From Candidatus Vesicomyidisocius sp. Agig_15_S12 (GTDB lineage: Bacteria > Pseudomonadota > Gammaproteobacteria > PS1 > Pseudothioglobaceae), in contig CP072532.1 of assembly GCA_021730225.1 (NCBI GenBank), positions 966,564-1,030,563 on the forward strand: a stretch of 64,000 nt of DNA, read 5' to 3'. A program made the position numbers and the translations under genes. How positions within the stretch are numbered: the first letter of the stretch is position 1; every line of letters starts with the position of its first letter. Shown piece by piece: positions 43,504-54,135 of this stretch. A model generated the notes under the pieces. It did no database searches. It was not told the DNA's origin and saw only the letters and a list, made by a program, of their open reading frames with translations.

Positions 43504-43636
43504 TAGTTAACCAGCTTTGAGGATCACTATGAAATTCACAAGCACATAAGTTCTTAATGCGTTGGAAAATAGAAATAAATTGTTAGATTGCTTTTTCTAA
43601 AAGTTCTATCGCTAGTGATTATAGCTCGGTTAACTA
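43504..43636 (+). ncRNA. Candidate structured 3' element after sqr copy 2
   Basis: Same nested stems as at 41731-41863. All paired positions are unchanged; the single substitution (G at 43550) falls in a hairpin loop. The downstream gene is convergent nadK, 120 bp away. Confidence 0.45.
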
Positions 43637-43755
43637 AATTTTGAATAGGTTTTCACCAACCTGTTTCGTTTGTAATAACACTCTTATCTCGCCTACAAAA
43701 AATCTAGCATTTCAACAACCTACAAATTTTTAACACTTAACTAAAAAAACATAGA

Positions 43756-44574
43756 CTAGAGTTTGTGACCCCAGTGTAATTTAGATCGAATAATCTCAAA
43801 ATAATTATAATCCTTGGGGTGTAATAAATTAATAAAACTATTATGCTGATGCACACAAATATCTTGACCAACTTTAATAACAATCGAGGTTTGCCCATCA
43901 AAGCTAACAATCGTACCATCATCTGAATCTTTCACTTGAATCATCACTTCACTATCACCTGGAATCAATAAAGGGCGATGACTCATAGTATGTGGACAAA
44001 TTGACACTAAACCAATAGCATTAACACCTGGATGCATAATAGGTCCACCACTTGATAATGCATAAGCGGTTGATCCTGTTGGTGTGGTAATAATCAAACC
44101 ATCAGCACGCTGATTATTAACGAGTTTATTATCAATATAAACATCAAACTCAATCATTTTTAAATGTTCTTTTCGATGAATAATCACATCATTTAATGCT
44201 AAAAAATTATCTAATATTTTATTATTTTGTTTTATTTGACAAGACAACAAACAACGTTCTTCTTTAATATACTTACCATTTAAAACTTCTAAAACAATAT
44301 CAAACATATCTGTTAACGGTACATCAGCCAAAAAACCCAACCGCCCAAGATTAATACCTAAAATTGGAATATTGTTGTCAACAAAACTACGTGCAGTACT
44401 AAGTATCGAACCATCGCCACCCACAACAATAATCAAGTCTGCTTGTTGAATAATACTTTTATTCCCAGATACTACATCTACGCTATGGATTAATAAAAAT
44501 TCACTCAATTTAATAGCCGTGTCTTCACTCACAGAATCATTGGGTTTAGTAATAATACCAATCGTATTAAACAT
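43756..44574 (-). CDS. nadK: NAD kinase
   Basis: Phosphorylates NAD to NADP. The 272-residue protein has the GGDGSILSTAR motif with the catalytic Asp, the following NLGRLGFLADV, and the second signature TPTGSTAYALSSGGPIMHP near residue 165. The C-terminal beta domain ends normally. It is divergent from grpE and convergent with the second sqr copy; no operon partner. Confidence 0.96.
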   Translation of the reverse strand: MFNTIGIITKPNDSVSEDTAIKLSEFLLIHSVDVVSGNKSIIQQADLIIVVGGDGSILSTARSFVDNNIPILGINLGRLGFLADVPLTDMFDIVLEVLNGKYIKEERCLLSCQIKQNNKILDNFLALNDVIIHRKEHLKMIEFDVYIDNKLVNNQRADGLIITTPTGSTAYALSSGGPIMHPGVNAIGLVSICPHTMSHRPLLIPGDSEVMIQVKDSDDGTIVSFDGQTSIVIKVGQDICVHQHNSFINLLHPKDYNYFEIIRSKLHWGHKL

Positions 44575-44708
44575 ATTTGTTAATCATTAAGATTAAATTC
44601 TTTAAAATAGTCATTATAATAATTAATAATTAATTTATTTTATAGATAATTTCATTTATTATCTATAAATCAATACTTTCAATAAATATACATGAATTGA
44701 GTAACAAA

Positions 44709-45272
44709 ATGACAAAAAAGAAATCAGAAAAAAATAATCAGAAAAAACCTTCAGTAGAAAAAAAAGATATTGAAAACACTACTAAAGTTGACTTACAAGC
44801 ACCTCAAGATGATGATTTACAAGAACAACTAGCCCAAGCACAACAATCTGCTAAAGATAATTGGGACAAACTTTTAAGGTCTCGAGCAGAAATGGAAAAC
44901 CTGAAACGCCGGAATACTAAAGATGTCGAAAATGCACACAAATTTGCATTGGATAGTTTCGTCAAAGCTTTACTTGAAGTAAAAGACTCACTAAGCATGG
45001 GTATTAAAACTGCACAAGAAGAAAAAGCAACTGTTAAACATATTGTGGAAGGATTAGAAATGACTGATAAAGTTTTTCTATCAACTCTAAAAAAATTTGG
45101 TGTAGAAATGATTAATCCTGAAGGTGAAACCTTTAATCCAGAATTACACGAAGCTGTTACAATGATACCTATGACAGACAAAGACCCAAATTCTGTTTTA
45201 GAAGTCGTACAATTTGGCTTTACTTTAAATGAACGCTTAGTTCGCCCAGCAATGGTCGTTGTTGTTCAATAG
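44709..45272 (+). CDS. grpE: Nucleotide exchange factor GrpE
   Basis: DnaK co-chaperone of 187 residues from ATG 44709; a TTG four codons earlier (44697) keeps the frame open but is less likely. It has a Lys-rich disordered N-terminus, a long coiled-coil helix ([28 protein letters not shown]) and the C-terminal beta-wing with [13 protein letters not shown] and the ending [12 protein letters not shown]. dnaK and dnaJ, often adjacent, are not in the window; a 1 kb gap follows. Just after the stop lies a doubled AGCTTTATAA. Confidence 0.94.
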   Translation: MTKKKSEKNNQKKPSVEKKDIENTTKVDLQAPQDDDLQEQLAQAQQSAKDNWDKLLRSRAEMENLKRRNTKDVENAHKFALDSFVKALLEVKDSLSMGIKTAQEEKATVKHIVEGLEMTDKVFLSTLKKFGVEMINPEGETFNPELHEAVTMIPMTDKDPNSVLEVVQFGFTLNERLVRPAMVVVVQ

Positions 45273-46284
45273 ACAATCAACTTATAGCTTTATAAAGCTT
45301 TATAAAAGTTAGAGGATACTTAAATGAATACTGACTATTCACTAAATTTATAGCATATATTTTATAGCATATATAATATGTTGAACATATTCTTGTTCAC
45401 CATAAACAACGTATTGCATATGTTGCTACTAAACTACTCAATATTTTATTACTCTAGCTGATGAGAGTCATATAGAGTTACTGATAAAACACCCTTAATT
45501 ACTAATAATCTTCTTGAAACAAGAAGACAGAACAATAAACATATGTTGTTATTCATTTTAACTAAATAAATATTCTTATTACGAATAAATGGTAAAACTT
45601 ATTTAATAAAATTAAAACATAATTTCAATTAATATTGAAGGTAATAAAAAAGTTATAATTAACAAAAACTAGTCTTTTAAGTTAAGAGTGAATGACAACA
45701 TAAATCGAAATGCAATATAAACTAACACTGATTTCTTTAAATCAAAAAAAATAGTAGCATAGATTAAAAACTATTAAAAACCTGAAAAAATAAAAAAAAC
45801 TCTTCAACTATAGAAATAACAAGCAAATTAACTTTAGAACAATATATTAAAATAAAGTAACAGTTACAAACTATAATATTCTTTAAAAAAAAATGATATC
45901 TATATTTTTAGAACTCAATTAACCATATTCATAAAAATAAAAGTTGCAATACTTACGCTTATTTTTTTAATGCTAAATCCAAAGACAAAGTCTATCGTCA
46001 ATTAATTTAACTCTTTCTAGCATGGTACATTATGATACCTATCTATAAATAATTTATTACTAAAAATTAAAGACAACCAAATCACGCCTAAAATGGAGTG
46101 AGGTAACTCAAACTTAACTATCGACCTGACATTATTTTATTTAAAAAAGATGATAAAATCACCAGTATTTATTGATATAAAACTTCCATTTTCAAAAAAT
46201 ATTGATATTCATAAATAATATTTACTTGTTAAAATTAAGCGTATAACATATTAGAATTGCAATTGATTCTTCTATAAAAGAAAC
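45273..46284. other. 1 kb AT-rich gap between grpE and dsbD
   Basis: No gene-like frame is visible. Two exact short tandem duplications occur: AGCTTTATAA at 45286-45295 and 45296-45305 (which also creates a 14 bp palindrome), and TTTATAGCATATAT at 45347-45360 and 45361-45374. The rest may be decayed coding DNA without a recognisable family. Confidence 0.55.
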
Positions 46285-48516
46285 ATGAAACATTTACTAT
46301 TATCCTTAACTTTAATATTATCTACATTTTTATTAGCACAAGTAGAAAATGATTTATTGCCAGTAAACAAAGCATTTGTCTTTAAAGCTGAAGTGGTTAA
46401 TAACAAAATATTACTTAATTGGAAAATTAAGAAAAATTACTTTCTTTATAAAGAAAAAATTAATATTTCTGCTGATTTTTCAGCACAGCTAGGTAATGCT
46501 AAGTTTCCAAAAACAAAGATTATAAATGATGAGTTTTTTGGAAAAATTGGGGTTTATCGTGATAATGCCATAGTGATTGTACCTATCCTTAAAGGGAGGG
46601 CTAAATCTATTTTATTAACCGTTAATTATCAAGGTTGTTCTGATTTAGGTGTGTGTTACCCTCCTATTACTAAATCAGTTGTACTTGACATTAGTTCAAT
46701 ACATTCGACTTCCTTAGATAATAATTCATTTAATCTCTTACCACAAGTAACTAACAAAGTGCAATCACTTGTTAAAAACAGCATACCAACTTCTGATAAG
46801 CCTTTGTCTGTAGACAATGCATTTAAATTTTCAGTGGTGACAATTAATGACAATACACTACTAGCTAAATGGGATATTCATCAAGGATATTATTTATATC
46901 ATAATAAATTTTTATTTGACATTAAAGGAGCAAAAATTGGCAATATTGTAATCTCGAAAGGTAGAATTAAAGACGACAAGTTTCTTGGTAAAATTGAGGT
47001 CCACAAAGATGTGTTAGAAGTTGAAATTCCACTCACTGATATTAATACTAAGTCAATTACTCTTATCATTAAATATCAAGGATGTTGGGAAGGTGGTGTT
47101 TGTTTTTCTCCACAAGAAAAAACCATTAATATTATGTTACCTTCTCAAACAAACAATCCTAAAATTAATATTTTATCTGAAAAAAAATCAATATACACAC
47201 CTAATATTCTTCAGATTGAATTGAACGAAACTGATCAAATTACTGCACTATTTCAACAAGACAACACATTATTAGTATTAGCAAGTTTCTTTAGTTTTGG
47301 CTTATTGTTATCATTAACTCCTTGTGTATTTCCAATGATTCCAATTCTATCAGGCATTATTATTGGTCAAAAAGAAGAAATCAGTACTAAAAAAGCATTA
47401 ATTATGTCCATTGTATTTGTATTATCCATGAGCATCGCCTACTCAATCGTGGGTGTATTTGCAGGTTATTTTGGTGAAAATTTACAAGTATTATTCCAAG
47501 CTCCTTGGATTCTGTCTATTTTTAGTTTGATCTTTGTTACTTTAGCATTTTCTATGTTCGGCTATTATGAAATCCAACTACCTACCAGGTTACAAGAAAA
47601 AATTACAAAAATTAACAATAATCAAGAGGGTGGACACATAATTAGTGTAGCTGTTATGGGTTTTTTATCAGCACTTATTATTGGGCCTTGTGTTGCACCA
47701 CCGCTAGCAGGTGCATTAATTTACATTGGACAAACTGGCGATGCATTATTAGGTGGAATATCACTGTTTATAATGAGTTTAGGCATGGGTTCACTACTTA
47801 TTATAGTTGGTGCAGGCGTAAGCAAGTTACCTAAAGCAGATGGTTGGATGGAAAATGTTAAGTACGTCTTTGGTATTTTAATGTTAGCTGTAGCAATTTA
47901 TCTACTCGATAGAATTATCTCACCCATTACTTCACTTATCTTGTGGGCAATGCTTATTACCATATCACCAATTGCAATGGGTACATTAAACACACAAATA
48001 AATACTTCAAAACCTTGGCAGCGTATTTTTAAAGCTTTAGGATTAATTATACTAGGCTACGGCATTTTACTTTGGATATTAGTAGCACGTGGAGGTGGTG
48101 ATATGTTACAACCACTATCTAGCTGGAGGTCACCAAATGTAGGAACTGAATCAGACCATTTAAAATTTAAACAAATTAAATCTATAAACGACTTAGAACA
48201 GGTTTTAGCACAAGCTAAAAACAATAACCAAATTGTTATGCTAGATTTTTATGCTAATTGGTGTATCTCTTGTAAAGAACTTGAACTCTTTATATTTTCC
48301 AATGCCAATATAGTCAATGAGATGTCTGATGTTATTGCACTCCAAGCTGATGTGACTGAAAATAATATCAATGATAAAGCCTTAATGAAACGATTCAACA
48401 TTGTTGGACCCCCTGCTATTTTATTTTTCAAAAACGGTATTGAAAATCGCTCACAAAGAATTATTGGAGAAATCAACGCACAAAACTTTCTTAGTCATCT
48501 TAACAAAATTAAATAA
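46285..48516 (+). CDS. dsbD: Thiol:disulfide interchange protein DsbD with two N-terminal alpha domains
   Basis: Carries electrons from cytoplasmic thioredoxin across the membrane to periplasmic proteins such as DsbC or cytochrome c maturation factors. At 743 residues it is about 170 longer than E. coli DsbD because the periplasmic alpha domain is present twice. After the signal peptide (about 18 residues) the first alpha domain has the redox pair Cys118/Cys124 (YQGCSDLGVCYP) and cap loop NDEFFGK; the second has Cys267/Cys273 (YQGCWEGGVCFS) and KDDKFLGK. The membrane CcdA-like part has Cys347 (TPCVFP) and Cys469 (GPCVAP). The C-terminal thioredoxin domain has Cys660-Ile-Ser-Cys663. All redox sites look intact. 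Confidence 0.95.
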   Translation: MKHLLLSLTLILSTFLLAQVENDLLPVNKAFVFKAEVVNNKILLNWKIKKNYFLYKEKINISADFSAQLGNAKFPKTKIINDEFFGKIGVYRDNAIVIVPILKGRAKSILLTVNYQGCSDLGVCYPPITKSVVLDISSIHSTSLDNNSFNLLPQVTNKVQSLVKNSIPTSDKPLSVDNAFKFSVVTINDNTLLAKWDIHQGYYLYHNKFLFDIKGAKIGNIVISKGRIKDDKFLGKIEVHKDVLEVEIPLTDINTKSITLIIKYQGCWEGGVCFSPQEKTINIMLPSQTNNPKINILSEKKSIYTPNILQIELNETDQITALFQQDNTLLVLASFFSFGLLLSLTPCVFPMIPILSGIIIGQKEEISTKKALIMSIVFVLSMSIAYSIVGVFAGYFGENLQVLFQAPWILSIFSLIFVTLAFSMFGYYEIQLPTRLQEKITKINNNQEGGHIISVAVMGFLSALIIGPCVAPPLAGALIYIGQTGDALLGGISLFIMSLGMGSLLIIVGAGVSKLPKADGWMENVKYVFGILMLAVAIYLLDRIISPITSLILWAMLITISPIAMGTLNTQINTSKPWQRIFKALGLIILGYGILLWILVARGGGDMLQPLSSWRSPNVGTESDHLKFKQIKSINDLEQVLAQAKNNNQIVMLDFYANWCISCKELELFIFSNANIVNEMSDVIALQADVTENNINDKALMKRFNIVGPPAILFFKNGIENRSQRIIGEINAQNFLSHLNKIK

Positions 48517-48603
48517 AACAAGCTAAAACGCTGTCAGAACTTACTATCTTACATAATATTGATGGTAAAATTATCTTTATTTTTATCTTGCTTATTTGAA
48601 TAA

Positions 48604-49053
48604 ATGGATGTTCTTTTATTAAACGGACCTAACCTTAATCTACTTGGTTTTCGTGAACCTGACTATTACGGCACACAAACATTGGATGACATTACCAGTA
48701 ATCTTACAAAAATAGCAAATAATGTTAATCTGACGTTTGAACACCATCAAGATAATTCAGAAGCAAAGCTGATTAAATATATTCACAACGCTGCCGATAA
48801 CGGAGTTCAATACTTAATTATCAATCCTGCAGCTTTTACACACACATCGATCGCTTTACGTGATGCTATACTTGCTGTAGGTATTGAATTTAGTGAAGTT
48901 CACTTGTCTAATATATATAAGCGTGAAAATTTTCGCAAAAAATCTTATTTTTCAGATATTGCACAAGGAATTATTTCAGGCTTTGGCCCTCAGGGTTATG
49001 AATTCGCGCTACAAGCTGCAATTCAACATATTCAACAATTAAAGAGGTTGTAA
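48604..49053 (+). CDS. aroQ: 3-dehydroquinate dehydratase, type II
   Basis: Third step of the shikimate pathway. At 149 residues it matches the type II dodecamer family. The catalytic Tyr is in EPDYYGTQT, preceded by [11 protein letters not shown]. The [16 protein letters not shown] motif and [14 protein letters not shown] (with the catalytic His) follow. It precedes accB with no gap, the common aroQ-accB-accC order. Confidence 0.96.
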   Translation: MDVLLLNGPNLNLLGFREPDYYGTQTLDDITSNLTKIANNVNLTFEHHQDNSEAKLIKYIHNAADNGVQYLIINPAAFTHTSIALRDAILAVGIEFSEVHLSNIYKRENFRKKSYFSDIAQGIISGFGPQGYEFALQAAIQHIQQLKRL

Positions 49054-49503
49054 ATGGACATTCGTAAAGTAAAAAAATTAATAGAATTACTAGAACAATC
49101 TAGCATGAGTGAAATTGAAATTATTGAGGGTGAAGAATCTCTGCGTATCTCACGCTATAGAAATGCTACAATAACGCCACCAGTAGCAATTACAACTCCA
49201 TTAATAGCGCCAATAGAAGCCACTAATGGGATAGTAACTCCGTCTGAAAATAATCTATCCACAATAGATGGTCATCCAATTACTTCACCTATGGTTGGTA
49301 CTTTCTATAGCGCAGCATCACCTAATTCTGATGCTTTTGTTAAAATTGGACAACATGTCAACCAAGGCGATACAATCTGTATTGTTGAGGCAATGAAAAT
49401 TATGAACCAAATCGAAGCAGACCAATCTGGAACAGTAACTGAAATATTATGCACAGATGGTGATGCAGTTGAATTCAGTCAAACACTAGTCATTATTCAA
49501 TGA
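49054..49503 (+). CDS. accB: Biotin carboxyl carrier protein of acetyl-CoA carboxylase
   Basis: Carries biotin for acetyl-CoA carboxylase. The 149-residue protein has an N-terminal helical region, a Pro/Thr/Ala-rich linker (about residues 40-72) and the biotinyl domain with Lys115 in the canonical EAMKIMN. It starts one base after the aroQ stop, and its own stop overlaps an ATG of accC. Confidence 0.97.
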   Translation: MDIRKVKKLIELLEQSSMSEIEIIEGEESLRISRYRNATITPPVAITTPLIAPIEATNGIVTPSENNLSTIDGHPITSPMVGTFYSAASPNSDAFVKIGQHVNQGDTICIVEAMKIMNQIEADQSGTVTEILCTDGDAVEFSQTLVIIQ

Positions 49504-50864
49504 CATTAATGAAAAAAATAAGTAAAATTCTCATCGCTAATCGTGGTGAAATTGCGCTTAGAATTTTAAGGACTTGTAAAGAGCTAGGCATTAAAACTGT
49601 TGCTGTCTATTCAACAGCAGATAAAGACCTTAAGCATGTTCGCTTATCTGACGAAGCTGTATGCATTGGTCCACATCCATCAAAAGATAGCTATTTAAAC
49701 ATCCCAGCACTGATTGCTGCAGCAGAAGTTACTCATGCCGATGCAATTCATCCTGGTTATGGTTTCTTATCTGAAAACGCAGATTTTGCACAACGTGTTG
49801 AAGAAAGTGGCTTTATTTTTATCGGGCCGCGTGCTGATAATATCCGCATAATGGGCGATAAAGTTGCTGCCATTAATGCCATGCAAAGATCGGGAGTGCC
49901 TTGTATTCCCGGATCAAATGGAAGTTTAACTGAAGACAATGCTCAAAATACCAAACTTGCACGTGATATTGGCTTTCCAATTATAATCAAAGCCTCTAAC
50001 GGAGGCGGAGGACGTGGTATGCGCGTGGTTGAAGAAGAAGCTGACCTAGTTGACTCAATTGAAGCGACTAAAACAGAAGCGCTTAACTTTTTTGGCAACT
50101 GCAAAGTATACATAGAAAAGTTTTTAACTAAACCTAGACATATTGAAATTCAAATATTAGCTGACGAATACGGTAACGCCATACACTTAGGTGAACGAGA
50201 CTGCTCAATGCAAAGACGCCACCAAAAAGTCGTAGAAGAAGCACCAGCACCTGGCATCAAACCAAAATTACTCGATAAAATCAGTAGTGCTTGTACAGAT
50301 GCTTGTAAAGCCATTAGTTATCGTGGTGCTGGTACATTTGAATTTTTATTTGAAAATAATAAATTCTATTTTATTGAAATGAATACACGGATCCAGGTAG
50401 AGCATCCTGTTACCGAAATGATTACTGGTATTGACATTGTACGTGAACAAATACGCATTGCTGACGGTCAAATATTATCATTCACACAAAATGAAGTACA
50501 CATTAAAGGTCATGCGATTGAATGTCGTATTAACGCCGAAGACCCTAATAATTTCATGCCCTCACCAGGAAAAATCACCCAATACCATATAGCTGGAGGG
50601 TTGGGTGTACGTGTTGACTCTCATGTATATAACGGTTATGTCGTGCCGCCCTATTACGACTCTATGATTGGTAAACTAATTACTTTTTCTGATACTAGAC
50701 TAGGTGCTATTATTAAAATGCAAAATGCACTTGATGAAATGGTAATTGATGGCATTAAAACCAATATTGCCTTACAAAAAAGAATCATAGATGATAAAAC
50801 TTTTCAACAAGGTAGTACAAATATCCACTATCTTGAAAAAATGCTGGGAAACTCTTTAATATGA
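49500..50864 (+). CDS. accC: Biotin carboxylase
   Basis: ATP-dependent carboxylation of the biotin on AccB. Two starts are possible: ATG 49500, overlapping the accB stop as ATGA, or ATG 49509 ([14 protein letters not shown]), which better fits the family N-terminus. Full length (about 450 residues). Visible: [23 protein letters not shown], the Gly-rich ATP loop [23 protein letters not shown] and [14 protein letters not shown] with the catalytic Arg. The carboxyltransferase accD is at 12.7 kb. Confidence 0.97.
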   Translation: MTLMKKISKILIANRGEIALRILRTCKELGIKTVAVYSTADKDLKHVRLSDEAVCIGPHPSKDSYLNIPALIAAAEVTHADAIHPGYGFLSENADFAQRVEESGFIFIGPRADNIRIMGDKVAAINAMQRSGVPCIPGSNGSLTEDNAQNTKLARDIGFPIIIKASNGGGGRGMRVVEEEADLVDSIEATKTEALNFFGNCKVYIEKFLTKPRHIEIQILADEYGNAIHLGERDCSMQRRHQKVVEEAPAPGIKPKLLDKISSACTDACKAISYRGAGTFEFLFENNKFYFIEMNTRIQVEHPVTEMITGIDIVREQIRIADGQILSFTQNEVHIKGHAIECRINAEDPNNFMPSPGKITQYHIAGGLGVRVDSHVYNGYVVPPYYDSMIGKLITFSDTRLGAIIKMQNALDEMVIDGIKTNIALQKRIIDDKTFQQGSTNIHYLEKMLGNSLI

Positions 50865-51883
50865 TCAAAGTAGGTATTATTGGTTCTACTGGATATACAG
50901 GACTAGAGCTTGTACGTCTTATACATAACCACCCAAATGCAAAAATTATCGCACTATGTTCAAGAATAAATGCTAGTAAATCCGTTATTAAAGAATTTCC
51001 TAGTCTAATAAGCTATATTGATCTTGACTTTGTTACGCCAGATGAAAAAAAATTATTTGAATGTGACATTATCTTCTTTGCTACCCCACATGGCGTAGCA
51101 ATGAATAGCGTTAGTAAATTCTTAAATAAAGATATTAAAATAATTGACTTAGGTGCTGATTTTCGCATTAAAAATAGCACTGAATGGAGTAAATGGTATG
51201 GTATGGCACATACACAAGGTGATTTATTAAAAGATGCTGTTTATGGCTTACCTGAAGTTTATAACTCACAAATCAAAAACGCCACCTTAATTGCCAATCC
51301 TGGATGCTATCCAACTGCAATCATTCTAGCACTCAAGCCTTTGCTTGAAACAAATGTAATTGACACAAAAAGCATTATTGCTGATTGCAAATCAGGTGTT
51401 AGCGGTGCAGGAAGAAGTGCTAATATTGCCACACTTTTTTGCGAAGTAAACGAATCTTTAAAACCTTACAATGTTAATCAACATCGTCATAAACCTGAAA
51501 CGCAACAAGTGTTAACCGACATCGCTGGCAAAGAAGTTAATTTTTTCTTTACCCCGCATTTAATACCCATGACTAGAGGTATGCTTGCTAGCATTTACGT
51601 TGATTTAACAAAAGATATAAACGTAAAAAAATTATTTGAAAAACACTACCAAAACAACAGATTTATTCATATATTACCAACTAATGTTTATCCACAAACA
51701 AAATCAGTTAAAGGCACAAATAATTGTCATATTGGTATTCAAAAATCGAATAACAAACTTATAATTATGTCAGTTATTGACAATATTATTAAAGGTGCCT
51801 CAGGGCAAGCTATACAAAACATGAATCTTATGTTTGGGCTTGATGAAGGATTAGGATTGGAACAGATTGGATTACTACCATAA
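50861..51883 (+). CDS. argC: N-acetyl-gamma-glutamyl-phosphate reductase
   Basis: NADPH-dependent step of arginine synthesis, 340 residues. The N-terminal [17 protein letters not shown] loop is present. The catalytic Cys149 sits in NPGCYPTA and the active-site His region is [11 protein letters not shown]. The start overlaps the accC stop. Other arg genes are not in this window. Confidence 0.97.
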   Translation: MIKVGIIGSTGYTGLELVRLIHNHPNAKIIALCSRINASKSVIKEFPSLISYIDLDFVTPDEKKLFECDIIFFATPHGVAMNSVSKFLNKDIKIIDLGADFRIKNSTEWSKWYGMAHTQGDLLKDAVYGLPEVYNSQIKNATLIANPGCYPTAIILALKPLLETNVIDTKSIIADCKSGVSGAGRSANIATLFCEVNESLKPYNVNQHRHKPETQQVLTDIAGKEVNFFFTPHLIPMTRGMLASIYVDLTKDINVKKLFEKHYQNNRFIHILPTNVYPQTKSVKGTNNCHIGIQKSNNKLIIMSVIDNIIKGASGQAIQNMNLMFGLDEGLGLEQIGLLP

Positions 51884-51892
51884 AGGAATAAC

Positions 51893-52246
51893 ATGGAAAT
51901 AAAACAAGTTTTAGAAAAAGCAGATATCATTTTTAGTGATAATGCAGCTAAAAAAGTATCAACACTAATTGAAGAAGAACAAAATAATAACCTGTATTTA
52001 CGTGTTTATATCACAGGTGGTGGCTGTTCTGGATTTTCCTATGGTTTTACTTTTGATGAAAAACGTAAAGAAGGTGACTCAAGCGTTACAAATAATGGCG
52101 TTCAATTAGTGGTTGATCCAATGAGCTATCAATACTTGATTGGCGCAACTGTTGATTACCTGGAAGACTTACAAGGTGCACGTTTTATTATTCATAACCC
52201 AAATGCTAAAACTACTTGTGGTTGTGGCTCATCTTTCTCTGTATAA
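51893..52246 (+). CDS. erpA: Iron-sulfur cluster insertion protein ErpA
   Basis: A-type carrier of Fe-S clusters, 117 residues. The three ligand cysteines are Cys45 ([11 protein letters not shown]), Cys109 and Cys111 ([10 protein letters not shown]). It is known to be needed for IspG/IspH-type enzymes in E. coli; ispH is in this window at 11.4 kb. The ATG follows a good AAGGA at about 51883. Its argC-erpA link is also seen in other gammaproteobacteria. Confidence 0.94.
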   Translation: MEIKQVLEKADIIFSDNAAKKVSTLIEEEQNNNLYLRVYITGGGCSGFSYGFTFDEKRKEGDSSVTNNGVQLVVDPMSYQYLIGATVDYLEDLQGARFIIHNPNAKTTCGCGSSFSV

Positions 52247-52249
52247 ATT

Positions 52250-53386
52250 ATGATTAAATACATCCCTGGCTTAGCAGGCGTTCCTGCAACAGAATCCTCC
52301 ATCTCTTCCATTGATGGAAAGAATGGTATTTTAACTTATCGTGGTTACTCAATTGAGGATTTAGTGAAATATGCTTCTTTTGAAGAAGTTTCTATGCTAC
52401 TCCGAGATGGAGAATTACCAGACAAAAACAGATTAGATAACTTTAAAGATGTTTTACATAAACGATATGAAGTAAAACGTAATATCCACTCCATGATGTG
52501 GTCTTTACCCTCCACTGGACACCCAATGAATGTTTTACAAACCACCATTGCCGCTATGGCAACATTCTATCCTGATGCAGGTGCACAAAATCCAGATTCT
52601 AATTGCACGCAAAGTGCGCTAACTAAAATTATTTCTAACATGAGCACTCTGGTAGCAATGTGGACACGTATTAGTGCTGGTTATGATCCTATCCCACCTA
52701 GTAAAGGGATGTCATACGCAAAGAACTTTTTATATATGTCATCTGGAGAAGAGCCTAATAATAATATTGTCAAGCTTTTTGATGCTTGCTTAATTTTACA
52801 TGCAGAACACACGATTAACGCCTCAACTTTTTCCGCCATGGTAACTGCTTCTACACTTGCCAATCCATTTGCCTCAATTTCAGCTGCAGTTGGCACTTTA
52901 GCAGGTTCTTTACATGGTGGTGCAAATGAAGATGTGCTTAAAATGCTAGACGAGATTGGCAATGCCAAAAATGTACGTACTTATATTGAGAATCGCCTAA
53001 AAAATAAACAAATCATTTGGGGTATGGGACATAGAGAATATAGTGTTAAAGACCCTCGAGCAAATATTTTACAAAACATGCTTGAATCCTACATCAAAAA
53101 ATCTAATATGCATTTTTCTAAACGTTTTGAAACTGCACTAGAGGTAGAAAGAGTTTGTGAAGAGTTGCTATCAAATAAAGGTATTTATCCAAATGTAGAT
53201 TTTTACTCAGGAATTGTATATGCCGAAATTTTCAAAATTCCACAAACACACTTTACACCTATTTTTGCTATGGCTCGCTCAAGTGGATGGACAGCTCATT
53301 GGCACGAACAAGTTAAACACAACCGTATTTTTAGACCCACGCAAATCTATACAGGGGCTGATTTTAGAAGTTATCCTAAGAAATAA
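52250..53386 (+). CDS. gltA: Citrate synthase family protein
   Basis: Condenses oxaloacetate and acetyl-CoA. At 378 residues it is the short dimeric-type length rather than the about 430 residues of E. coli GltA. Active-site His stretches are visible: GSLHGGANE and WGMGHREYSVKDPR; a conserved Arg lies in GADFRSY. The N-terminal AGVPATESSIS followed by GILTYRGYSIEDL is typical. A 2-methylcitrate synthase is the alternative, but no prp genes are nearby. It follows erpA by 3 bp. Confidence 0.9.
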   Translation: MIKYIPGLAGVPATESSISSIDGKNGILTYRGYSIEDLVKYASFEEVSMLLRDGELPDKNRLDNFKDVLHKRYEVKRNIHSMMWSLPSTGHPMNVLQTTIAAMATFYPDAGAQNPDSNCTQSALTKIISNMSTLVAMWTRISAGYDPIPPSKGMSYAKNFLYMSSGEEPNNNIVKLFDACLILHAEHTINASTFSAMVTASTLANPFASISAAVGTLAGSLHGGANEDVLKMLDEIGNAKNVRTYIENRLKNKQIIWGMGHREYSVKDPRANILQNMLESYIKKSNMHFSKRFETALEVERVCEELLSNKGIYPNVDFYSGIVYAEIFKIPQTHFTPIFAMARSSGWTAHWHEQVKHNRIFRPTQIYTGADFRSYPKK

Positions 53387-53388
53387 TC

Positions 53389-54129
53389 ATGGAAAATACT
53401 ACACATTTTGGATTCAGGGAAGTAGCTACAAATGACAAACAAAATTTAGTAAGAGATGTCTTTAACTCTGTTGCAAGCAAATATGATTTAATGAATGATA
53501 TATTATCTTTTGGTACACATCGACTTTGGAAACATTATGCAATCGCTTCAGGTAATATTAAAATAGGTGACAAAGTACTTGATATTGCTGGTGGCACAGG
53601 TGATTTAACAATAGAATTTACACGACAAGTTGGCGATCATGGACAAGTTATACTCAGCGATATTAACACTACCATGCTGCACGAGGGTCGAAAAAAATTA
53701 ACTAACAAAGGTATTTTTGGTGTTGATTTTATACAACTCAATGCACAATACCTACCTTTTAAAAATGACACATTTGATTGTGTCAGCATTGCCTTTGGCC
53801 TTAGAAATGTAACTAATCAAGACCAGGCGCTTGAAGAAATGTATCGTATTCTAAAACCTAGCGGTTGTTTGTTAATTCTAGAATTTTCTACAACCAATTC
53901 TGTATTACTAAAAAAAATATACGACTTTTATTCATTCAAAATTATACCAAAACTCGGTGATATTATTGCTAACGATAAAAACTCATACCAATACTTAGCT
54001 GAATCAATCCGTAAACATCCAAACCAAGAAACTCTTAAAAATATGATACTAAATGCTGGATTTGACTTTTGCGAATATCACAATCTATCAAATGGTATTG
54101 TTGCCTTGCATAAAGGCATCAAAGCATAA
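53389..54129 (+). CDS. ubiE: Ubiquinone/menaquinone biosynthesis C-methyltransferase
   Basis: SAM-dependent C-methylation in quinone synthesis; 246 residues. Motif I VLDIAGGTGDLT, the family signature YDLMNDILSFGTHRLWK, and the second signature FDCVSIAFGLRNVTNQDQALEEMYRIL are visible. It lies 3 bp after gltA and starts the ubiE-ubiJ-ubiB set, which supplies the quinone that SQR reduces. Confidence 0.96.
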   Translation: MENTTHFGFREVATNDKQNLVRDVFNSVASKYDLMNDILSFGTHRLWKHYAIASGNIKIGDKVLDIAGGTGDLTIEFTRQVGDHGQVILSDINTTMLHEGRKKLTNKGIFGVDFIQLNAQYLPFKNDTFDCVSIAFGLRNVTNQDQALEEMYRILKPSGCLLILEFSTTNSVLLKKIYDFYSFKIIPKLGDIIANDKNSYQYLAESIRKHPNQETLKNMILNAGFDFCEYHNLSNGIVALHKGIKA

Positions 54130-54135
54130 AAGACA

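Larger units (their letters stand above)
42084..43642. repeat. Direct repeat copy B (promoter, sqr and 3' element)
   Basis: Second copy of the unit at 40311-41869, same orientation, differing by three visible substitutions and no indel. The sequences beyond both ends differ between copies, so the boundaries are sharp. Confidence 0.97.
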
